Assembly: GCA_028870615.1 (NCBI GenBank)
Contig: JAGWPH010000092.1
Location: 1 to 5,020 of the forward strand
Length of the DNA stretch: 5,020 nt
Direction: 5' to 3'
Origin: Betaproteobacteria bacterium
Lineage (GTDB): Bacteria > Pseudomonadota > Gammaproteobacteria > Burkholderiales > Ferrovaceae
In this document: piece after piece, positions 1 to 5,020 of the stretch
How the letters are laid out: every line of letters begins with the position of its first letter
How positions within the stretch are numbered: the first letter of the stretch is position 1
Notes under the pieces: model-generated
Database searches by the model: none
Told to the model about the DNA's origin: nothing
What the model saw: only the letters and a program-made list of their open reading frames with translations
Made by a program: the position numbers and the translations under genes

Positions 1-1666
1 CGGGCGCGCGCGGAATTTCGAGCACGTCGGCCAAATGGACCAGCGACAGCGCCCGATCGTCGAGCGCGATGGTTTCGCGGTTCTCCACCGTACGGATGTC
101 GCTGTCCGCCACCAGCGCCACCCGCTCCACACTGACCGCCGGGATGATGAACATCCGATCGCCGGCGCGCACCAGCACGCCCCGAAACGTGGCGAGCGTC
201 AGCGGCAGTACGATACGGAAGCTGGTACCCCTGCCTGGCTCGGTCTCCAGGGCGATGGTGCCGCCCAGGCGCTCGACTCTCTCGCGCACGATGGCAAGCC
301 CCAGTCCCCGCCCGGAAAGGTCGGTGACGATTGGGCTAGTGGAGATTCCTGATTGGAACACGAGCATCAGCGCATCATGTTCATTCAATGTCTCAAGTTC
401 CTCAGCGGATACGACCCCAAGTCGAATAGCGGCCACCTTAACCTTCGCCACATCGATGCCGGCCCCGTCGTCAGCGACCAGAATTTCGATTTTGCTGGCA
501 TCCTTGTACGCAACGGCAATGGTGAGAGTTGCATGCGCCGGTTTGCCCTTCTGCTCCCGCACCACCGGTTTCTCGACACCGTGATCGACGCAATTCCTAA
601 GCAGATGGTTGAGCGGATCCTTGATCTGTTCAAGGATCCGCCGATCTATTTCGATCTCATCCCCGCGAATCACCAACTCCACCTGCTTACCCTGATCGCG
701 CGCGAGCTCGCGCGCCAGTCGTGGGAAGGCCTCAAGAAGCGAAGAGAACGACAGCATGTGCATTTCCTTCACATCGCGAAGAAGGCCATCTACCAGTCCG
801 CTCAAGGTGCGTTGATCGTGCGCGGTAGACTTTTCCAGTTTCGTCAGTCTGTTCTCGAGAAGCTTCAATAATGGGGGCTCAGCGTCCAGATACTCGAGTA
901 GTTTCGTCAGATCTCGCTGCCCTTTGGCATTACCGCTTGTTTTTTCCCCTCGCCCGAATGATCGTTCCACTGCCCGCATGGCAGGCTGAACCTTGGCGAG
1001 CTCCTTTTTCCAGGTAGCAAGCGTATTCCCGAGCCCTCGCAATTCGCGTGCCCGCTCACTCGCCGCCAGCTGTGGTGCGAGTAGTTCCTCCGCCTGACGC
1101 ATCACTGAGTCAAGTTTTACAGTACGTACCCTTATCGTCTTGGAGCCGAGGCTTGAGATCTGCGGTACCGCACCACCAGGGCCTGGGCTCGCAGCAACTT
1201 GGTCTGGCACGGCGGAAGCCTGAGAGGTGACACCCTGCATCGTGGGGGGAGTATCGGTCAACGCGCCCTCGAGCCGGTGTACCAGCGCCACGACCGCATG
1301 ACTTTGGGTCTCGGCCTTGGTGGGCTGATCGATGGAAGCGACGAGTCCACGGAGCGCCCCCAGCGTTTGATGCAGTAGATCGAAAAGCGGTAGCGTGGCG
1401 ACAATACGGTTGTTCTTCAGTTCGGCAAACACGCTCTCCAGTGCATGGCACACCGATTCCATGTTCTCGACATTCACTGCGCGGGCCGCACCCTTGAGGC
1501 TATGCGCTTCCCGGTAGATTCTCTCGACACATTCTGACCGCTGCTCTCCTGCCGCGATTTTTTCGAGCTCGAACAGTCCCGAGGACATCGCCTGGATGTG
1601 CTCGTCTGCCTCAACCTGGAAGATCGCGAGGAGTTTTGTCAGGAACTCGTCATTGCTAGTGGCCAT
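1..1666 (-). CDS. cheA: CheA-type chemotaxis histidine kinase, C-terminus cut by the window edge
   Basis: This cytoplasmic kinase would autophosphorylate when driven by the receptor-CheW array and pass the phosphate to response regulators. The frame is open for 555 residues from ATG 1666 to the left edge. An HPt (P1) domain covers about residues 1-110, with the phospho-accepting His55 in AHSLKGAAR. A Pro/Ala/Gly-rich linker (about 137-172) follows, and I see no CheY/CheB-binding P2 domain. A long, charged helical P3-like region spans about 177-305. The ATPase domain (about 306-488) has an N box at HLLRNCVDHGVE (Asn358, His362), a G1 box at DDGAGID (Asp399) and a G2 box at GRGLGL (452-457). 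A CheW-like P5 domain starts near 489 and is cut. Many relatives add a C-terminal receiver, which cannot be checked here. The gene lies 34 bp after the MCP stop. The catalytic residues look intact, so it should be active. The start is uncertain, because an in-frame GTG at 1687 has a better-placed Shine-Dalgarno sequence. Confidence 0.96.
   Translation of the reverse strand, partial: MATSNDEFLTKLLAIFQVEADEHIQAMSSGLFELEKIAAGEQRSECVERIYREAHSLKGAARAVNVENMESVCHALESVFAELKNNRIVATLPLFDLLHQTLGALRGLVASIDQPTKAETQSHAVVALVHRLEGALTDTPPTMQGVTSQASAVPDQVAASPGPGGAVPQISSLGSKTIRVRTVKLDSVMRQAEELLAPQLAASERARELRGLGNTLATWKKELAKVQPAMRAVERSFGRGEKTSGNAKGQRDLTKLLEYLDAEPPLLKLLENRLTKLEKSTAHDQRTLSGLVDGLLRDVKEMHMLSFSSLLEAFPRLARELARDQGKQVELVIRGDEIEIDRRILEQIKDPLNHLLRNCVDHGVEKPVVREQKGKPAHATLTIAVAYKDASKIEILVADDGAGIDVAKVKVAAIRLGVVSAEELETLNEHDALMLVFQSGISTSPIVTDLSGRGLGLAIVRERVERLGGTIALETEPGRGTSFRIVLPLTLATFRGVLVRAGDRMFIIPAVSVERVALVADSDIRTVENRETIALDDRALSLVHLADVLEIPRAP
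613..641. repeat. Perfect 12-bp inverted repeat within cheA
   Basis: GCGGATCCTTGA (613-624) and TCAAGGATCCGC (630-641) are exact reverse complements around a 5-base loop (TCTGT). The repeat lies in codons for RRILEQIKDPL, just before the N box of CheA. No T run follows on the minus strand, so it is not an intrinsic terminator. It may simply reflect codon choice for a conserved peptide. Confidence 0.8.
698..715. repeat. Perfect 18-bp palindrome within cheA
   Basis: GCGCGCGAGCTCGCGCGC is its own reverse complement, centred on AGCT at 705-708. It encodes part of LARELARD in CheA, so it arises largely from the repeated Ala-Arg peptide. No function is evident. Confidence 0.75.
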
Positions 1667-1684
1667 GGCAGTTTTGGTCTGGTA

Positions 1685-1695
1685 CACCTGTCTCC
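1685..1695 (-). promoter_or_regulatory. Possible Shine-Dalgarno and alternative GTG start for cheA
   Basis: The ATG at 1666 has no Shine-Dalgarno sequence at a normal distance. GGAG (complement of 1692-1695) lies 4 bases before a GTG at 1687-1685 that is in frame with cheA. Starting there would add seven residues (MYQTKTA) ahead of MATSNDEF. The 4-base spacing is short, and relatives of this kinase usually begin about as far from the HPt helix as the ATG gives, so I kept the ATG. Translational coupling to the MCP stop is also possible. Confidence 0.4.
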
Positions 1696-1700
1696 GATCA

Positions 1701-3161
1701 TTAGCCCTTGCTACCGATCATGGAACCCAGCTTTTGCCCCAGCTCATGCAGGCTGTGTGCTGCGGTCTCGGCCTGCTTGGTGCCCGAGACGTTCTGCATG
1801 CTTGCCTGCTTGATATTCTCCATCGCCAGCGCCACCTGATCCATGCCCACCATCTGTTGCTGGCTCGAGACAGCGATTTGCGTAGCTGCTTGCGCCGCCT
1901 CGCTCACGCTCTCGGCAAGCTGACGGATTGAATCACCCGCTTCACTGGATTGCTTCATGCCGGCCTCCACCGCCTTGTTTCCCTGTTCTGTGGCCATCAC
2001 TGCAGCACTGGTCGCCTTCTGAATGTCACCCAGAATTGTCCGCACCTGAGCAGTCGCCTGCTTGGATTGCTCGGCCAAACTCTTGACCTCCTGCGCCACC
2101 ACGGCAAATCCTTTGCCCTGTTCTCCTGCCCTGGCTGCTTCAATCGCGGCATTCACCGCCAGTAAATTGGACTGCTCGGCGAGATCGTTCACCGTAGCGA
2201 TGATTTCACCAATCGCCTGGCTTTGCTCCGACAACCGCACGATGCTCTCGGCAATCGATTCCATCTGTTCTTGAATACGCTGCATCCCCTGGATGGCACC
2301 CTCCACTGACTGGCGCCCAGCCTGCGAGACTTGCGAGACCTTCTGCGCACTCTCCGAAACATGCTTTGCCTTCTGGCTCGCCACCTGCGCGGTCTGCTTG
2401 ACCTCCTCCACCGTGGCAGTCGTCTCACTCACCGCGCTGGCCGTCTCCGCTGCGCTTGCAGCAACCTGTGTCGTGGTGGCAAGAATTTCGGACGATGACG
2501 ATGAGAGTTGGGCAATACTTTCCCGGAGTTGCAAGGTAATGGTGCGAGTGATTCCGAAACCCACAAAGGCTAATAGTGCGGTAGCTAGCGGTATGCCATA
2601 AACAATGGCAGAAATCGTCATGTTGGCCTTGGCTTTTACCTCGCTATCCCGCTGCCCCAACAACGTCTTCTCTTCACTCCGCATCTCGCCGATCACCTTT
2701 CGGATATCGTCCATCAGCGCCTTTCCTTGATCCATCTGCATCACTTTTAATGCAGCTTCAAACCCTTTATTTTTACGCAAGTCAATAGTCTCCTTAAGCT
2801 CGGCAAGCTTGCTCGCAATAAGGGTTTCCAGAACATCAAGTCGTCGCTGTTGATTCGCGTTATCCGCTGTTAACCTTCGCAGATTCTGGACGGTTTGATT
2901 CACGACGGTCGTCCCGACCCGATACGGTTCCAGATACCGGTCTTCGCCAACGATTATGTAGCCACGTTGTCCAGTCTCAGCATCCTTCAAGACGGAGAAA
3001 ACCCCCTCGAGATTTTCTAGTACCTGGTAGGAGTGCACTTTCAATTCAATGGCCTCGATGGTTCCGGTGGTGTTCCGGTATGAGATCACTCCAAGGACGA
3101 CCAGAATGACGAGTGCCAAAGCGTATCCGGCTCCAATCTTGGTGCCAATAGACCATTTCAT
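1701..3161 (-). CDS. Methyl-accepting chemotaxis protein with CHASE3 sensor and no HAMP domain
   Basis: This inner-membrane receptor should sense a signal on its periplasmic side and control the CheA kinase through CheW. It has 486 residues. TM1 is at about 8-28. A CHASE3 domain at about 37-175 carries the signature [22 protein letters not shown] in two overlapping parts ([10 protein letters not shown] at 59-68, then [12 protein letters not shown]). TM2 is at about 181-206. TM2 runs almost directly into the cytoplasmic coiled coil, and I see no HAMP domain, which fits a length roughly 50 residues below HAMP-bearing CHASE3 receptors. The conserved hairpin tip is at about 330-360 ([20 protein letters not shown]). 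Glu/Gln pairs near 252-253 and 434-436 are candidate methylation sites. The C-terminus, MIGSKG, has no NWETF-type tether for CheR or CheB. The start is firm: AGGAGGG lies 7 bases upstream of the ATG. The ligand is unknown. Confidence 0.96.
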   Translation of the reverse strand: MKWSIGTKIGAGYALALVILVVLGVISYRNTTGTIEAIELKVHSYQVLENLEGVFSVLKDAETGQRGYIIVGEDRYLEPYRVGTTVVNQTVQNLRRLTADNANQQRRLDVLETLIASKLAELKETIDLRKNKGFEAALKVMQMDQGKALMDDIRKVIGEMRSEEKTLLGQRDSEVKAKANMTISAIVYGIPLATALLAFVGFGITRTITLQLRESIAQLSSSSSEILATTTQVAASAAETASAVSETTATVEEVKQTAQVASQKAKHVSESAQKVSQVSQAGRQSVEGAIQGMQRIQEQMESIAESIVRLSEQSQAIGEIIATVNDLAEQSNLLAVNAAIEAARAGEQGKGFAVVAQEVKSLAEQSKQATAQVRTILGDIQKATSAAVMATEQGNKAVEAGMKQSSEAGDSIRQLAESVSEAAQAATQIAVSSQQQMVGMDQVALAMENIKQASMQNVSGTKQAETAAHSLHELGQKLGSMIGSKG

Positions 3162-3168
3162 CTTTCTA

Positions 3169-3175
3169 CCCTCCT
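3169..3175 (-). promoter_or_regulatory. Strong ribosome binding site of the MCP gene
   Basis: The minus strand reads AGGAGGG here, followed by 7 bases (TAGAAAG) and the ATG at 3161. This near-perfect anti-16S match fixes the MCP start. It is stronger than the sites of the flanking genes, which would suit a receptor needed in excess over CheA and CheW (inference). Confidence 0.85.
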
Positions 3176-3222
3176 GTAACTAACGCCTTGATGCAGAAAA
3201 GATTTCACGATACTTCAAACCC

Positions 3223-3257
3223 AAACATTCTGTACTTCTTGACCTGACCCCAGGACC
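3223..3257. repeat. Possible fragment of a dispersed GGGGTCAGG-type repeat
   Basis: Just after the cheW stop the minus strand reads GGTCCTGGGGTCAGGTC, followed by CAAGAAGTACAGAATGTT. CCTG (3243-3246) and CAGG (3251-3254) can form a 4-bp stem with a 4-base loop. From memory, GGGGTCAGG/GGGGTCAGA-headed sequences recur in intergenic gaps of many proteobacteria, often beside REP-associated (Y1-type) transposases. Only one copy is visible and no transposase is present, so this is a weak family guess. Confidence 0.3.
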
Positions 3258-3258
3258 A

Positions 3259-3897
3259 TTAGCTATCCACCTGCTCCTGTACCACAATTCCCTCGTCGGC
3301 AATGAGCTTCGCTGCATCAAGAACCACCATGCGTTCTGAAGTAACCCCCTTCAGGTATTTCTCCCGGATGCCGGTGAGGGTGGGCAACGTAAGCTGAATC
3401 TCGGCAATCGGAATGTGGCGTACGCCGAGAATGACATCTGCCAGGACGCCAAAAATAATGTTCCCGGACTCCAGAACGATGATCTTGTTGAGATCTGGCA
3501 AACCGGTTTCCGGTAGATCAAAAAACTTTCGAACATCAATAACTGAAAGAATCTCACCGCGAAGATTAACGATACCGAGGACAAATGCCGGCGTACATGG
3601 AAGAGAGGCAAGGTTTTCCAGGTGGCAAACCTCGCGTACGTAAGAAGATTCAACGGCATAGCGTTCGTCGGCGAGAAGAAATTCTACAACCTCAATACGC
3701 TCGTCGTGGGCCTCCAACTTGCCGGATTCCGCGGCCAGTGCAAGAGCCCGCTCGTGCAAGATTCTGCTAGTCTCAGCGAATCCGGGGGTCCAGGCCTGCT
3801 CACTGGCGGCTTGTGCGCTATCCAATCGCCGGTGCACTTCACTCCAGTCGACAGCGGCTCGTTTTGTCTTGGGTGATACTATTTTGCCAGCGCTCAT
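3259..3897 (-). CDS. cheW: CheW-type coupling protein with N-terminal helical extension
   Basis: This adaptor should bridge the MCP hairpin tip and the P5 domain of CheA in the cytoplasmic signalling array. It has 212 residues. The CheW domain covers about 66-207, with its hallmark NLRGEILSVIDVRKFF at 111-126 and an LGIVNLRG turn just before. Classical CheW proteins have about 150-170 residues. The excess is an N-terminal extension of about 65 residues that looks largely helical and contains SRILHERALALAAE (44-57), a motif I associate with CheW proteins from non-flagellar clusters. The extension lacks the Cys-rich N-terminus I recall for WspD. The ATG at 3897 overlaps the cheR stop as ATGA, and AAGGAA lies 8 bases upstream, so the two genes are probably translationally coupled. 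The motif match is clear; the specialised role of the extension is inference. Confidence 0.94.
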   Translation of the reverse strand: MSAGKIVSPKTKRAAVDWSEVHRRLDSAQAASEQAWTPGFAETSRILHERALALAAESGKLEAHDERIEVVEFLLADERYAVESSYVREVCHLENLASLPCTPAFVLGIVNLRGEILSVIDVRKFFDLPETGLPDLNKIIVLESGNIIFGVLADVILGVRHIPIAEIQLTLPTLTGIREKYLKGVTSERMVVLDAAKLIADEGIVVQEQVDS

Positions 3898-5020
3898 GCA
3901 ATCAATTCCTTACGCCCGCGTGGAAAATTCGCCTGCACGGAGGCAATGACTTCGATGAGCCGACCAGCGGTCAGTCCGTCGGATTCTGGAAGCACAGCAT
4001 CGGACGGGCAGGCTCGCAGCAGTGCGAGCGCATTTTTAAGATGCTGGTCTGCTTTCCGATAACGTCCCCCCGCTAAGCAAATATTGCCCAAAGCGAAATG
4101 GGCAAGCACAAAGTCTGGTTCCAGGTAAAGCACGTGCCTTAATGTACGCTCGGCCTTCTCGCTTTCTCCCTGCTCTTGCTGGATGATGGAGAGAAGATAA
4201 TAACGTGCCGGGTCCAGCTTTTCAGCGGCGATTGCCTTTTCGCACCATTGGCCCGCTTCAGCGAGCCGGCCCTCATTTGCACAAGTGCGGGCTTTGCGCC
4301 ACGGCATTTCTAGCTCATCGCGTTCGCGCGAGTCCGCATCTCCGAGTTCCGTTGTCTGCACGCCCCCCTCTGGCACTGAAGTTAATTGCGCTACGTCAAA
4401 ATCAGAAGGCTCCAACAGCACATTGGACATGGGCGCGTGTGGCATCATTGCCCCTCCGTCATCCCACGGGGCTTGATACCTGACGGTGGTGGTCCGTAGC
4501 CCGGTATCCTTAATCTTGCGGTAGAGAAACGCACCAGGAAACTCGACGGCGGTGAATGCGGAAAACTGCACGTTCGAGGTTTCAGTCGGGCTGGTGATCA
4601 GCCAGCCTCCTTCGGCGAGCGAACGGTGCAGCTTGTCGACGACCGTTCTCACCCTCGCTTGGGCGAAATACATCAGCACATTACGGCACAAGATCACATC
4701 CATCGCGTTGGTGCTGTTCACCAGCGATGGGTAAGCGTCATCGGCAAGGTTCAGATAGGAAAAATTCACCATCCGCCGTATTCGCGGCTGGATCTCGAAG
4801 CGTCCGTCCTGCCGCCTGGTGAAATAGCGCTCCCTGATCCAACCGGGCGTGTCGCGAAACGACCATGCGCTGTACATTCCCCGTGCCGCTTTGCGTAGGA
4901 ACTGCGGGTTGATGTCCGTCGCCAGGATAGTCAGGTTCCAGTTCTCGAAATCGGGTATCAGCCGGTCGAGCAGCATGGCGATCGTATAGGGCTCCTCGCC
5001 GCTGCAGCAGCCGGCGCTCC
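3894..5020 (-). CDS. cheR: CheR-type MCP glutamate methyltransferase with TPR tail, N-terminus cut by the window edge
   Basis: The enzyme transfers methyl groups from S-adenosylmethionine to glutamates of the receptor for adaptation. The frame stays open to the right edge, so the ATG at 4976 is internal. The first visible residues, SAGCCSGEEPYTIAM, are the SAM-binding motif I of CheR, usually found about 100 residues into the protein. About 374 residues are visible, numbered here from Ser at 5018. LATDIN (32-37) gives the acidic motif II residue, ILCRNVLMYF (109-118) is the conserved CheR core motif, and GGWLITSPTE is at 137-146. A variable linker runs from about 170 to 232, then about three TPR units span 238-338. 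The TPRs probably aid protein contacts, as in the TPR-bearing CheR proteins WspC and FrzF (known from the family). The N-terminal substrate-recognition domain lies outside the window. The stop overlaps the cheW start by 4 bases. Confidence 0.96.
   Translation of the reverse strand, partial: SAGCCSGEEPYTIAMLLDRLIPDFENWNLTILATDINPQFLRKAARGMYSAWSFRDTPGWIRERYFTRRQDGRFEIQPRIRRMVNFSYLNLADDAYPSLVNSTNAMDVILCRNVLMYFAQARVRTVVDKLHRSLAEGGWLITSPTETSNVQFSAFTAVEFPGAFLYRKIKDTGLRTTTVRYQAPWDDGGAMMPHAPMSNVLLEPSDFDVAQLTSVPEGGVQTTELGDADSRERDELEMPWRKARTCANEGRLAEAGQWCEKAIAAEKLDPARYYLLSIIQQEQGESEKAERTLRHVLYLEPDFVLAHFALGNICLAGGRYRKADQHLKNALALLRACPSDAVLPESDGLTAGRLIEVIASVQANFPRGRKELIA
3906..3911 (-). promoter_or_regulatory. 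Ribosome binding site of cheW inside the cheR 3' end
   Basis: AAGGAA on the minus strand is followed by 8 bases (TTGATTGC) and the cheW ATG at 3897. The site lies inside the last cheR codons (Lys-Glu-Leu-Ile-Ala-stop). It supports the chosen cheW start and coupled translation from cheR. Confidence 0.75.

Larger units (their letters stand above)
3162..3258 (-). other. cheW-MCP intergenic gap
   Basis: This 97-bp gap is the largest in the window. Its MCP-proximal end holds the Shine-Dalgarno sequence, and its cheW-proximal end holds a GGGGTCAGG-type motif (separate entry). I see no hairpin followed by a T run, so no intrinsic terminator. I also see no convincing sigma70 promoter: TTGAAG at minus-strand 3217-3212 has only a poor -10 partner (TGCATC). 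No sigma28 consensus is visible. The MCP gene is probably transcribed through from cheW. Confidence 0.6.

Noticed and set aside
69..871. Plus-strand open frames of 171 and 172 codons (69-584 and 353-871).
   Set aside because: They run antisense to the conserved ATPase region of cheA, show no recognisable domains and overlap each other.
1110..1451. A 113-codon minus-strand frame inside cheA.
   Set aside because: It is a shadow in another frame over the HPt domain and linker. The cheA frame with AHSLKGAAR is clearly the coding one.
1699..1701. An ATG overlapping the MCP stop (TAATG) as a coupled start for cheA.
   Set aside because: It is out of frame with cheA (offset of 35 bases from the ATG at 1666).
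1596..2601. Several plus-strand frames (1596-1931, 1950-2165, 2293-2601) opposite the MCP gene.
   Set aside because: They are antisense to the conserved MCP signalling domain. Their Cys- and Leu-rich translations are typical of reverse-strand readings of Ala/Gln-rich helices.
3162..3258. A sigma70 or sigma28 promoter, or a terminator, in the cheW-MCP gap.
   Set aside because: TTGAAG has no acceptable -10 box, there is no TAAAG-GCCGATAA pattern, and no stem is followed by a T run.
3813..4076. Plus-strand frame across the cheR-cheW junction, a candidate antisense regulator.
   Set aside because: It has no Shine-Dalgarno sequence, conserved motif or promoter, and it overlaps two well-supported genes.
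1..5020. A canonical wsp operon (wspA-wspR).
   Set aside because: The gene order is cheR-cheW-MCP-cheA, the receptor has CHASE3 and no HAMP, and the CheW N-terminus is unlike WspD. Only a general Wsp-like class is supported.

Overview
The window is one block of a chemosensory (chemotaxis-type) operon, all on the minus strand. In transcription order (right to left) it holds a CheR-type receptor methyltransferase with a TPR tail (its start lies beyond the right edge), a CheW-type coupling protein with an N-terminal extension, a CHASE3-sensor methyl-accepting chemotaxis protein (MCP), and a CheA-type histidine kinase whose C-terminus runs off the left edge. Coding density is nearly complete. cheR and cheW share a 4-base ATGA overlap, cheW and the MCP gene are 97 bp apart, and the MCP gene and cheA are 34 bp apart. 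No stretch over 300 bases lacks a gene, and I found no RNA genes, CRISPR arrays, insertion sequences or intrinsic terminators.

The organism is most likely a Gram-negative proteobacterium. The inner-membrane receptor with a periplasmic CHASE3 domain, the moderately high GC and the style of the MCP (its N-terminus and HAMP-less layout) suggest a betaproteobacterium or close relative. This is inference from protein style; no marker gene confirms it.

The proteins form a plausible single signalling unit. The MCP would sense through CHASE3, CheW would couple it to the CheA dimer, CheA would autophosphorylate on His55 of its HPt domain, and CheR would methylate receptor glutamates for adaptation. 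The set resembles the non-flagellar 'alternative cellular function' or Wsp-like class: TPR-bearing CheR, CheW with an N-terminal extension, and CheA with no recognisable P2 domain. It is not a canonical wsp operon. A CheB, a response regulator or diguanylate cyclase, and a receiver domain at the CheA C-terminus would be expected past the left edge but cannot be seen.

Nothing here looks like a wholly new system. The points most worth a second look are a sharp GC step inside cheA near position 330, a 12-bp perfect hairpin in the cheA catalytic region, a repeat-like GGGGTCAGG motif in the cheW-MCP gap, and uncertainty over the cheA start.
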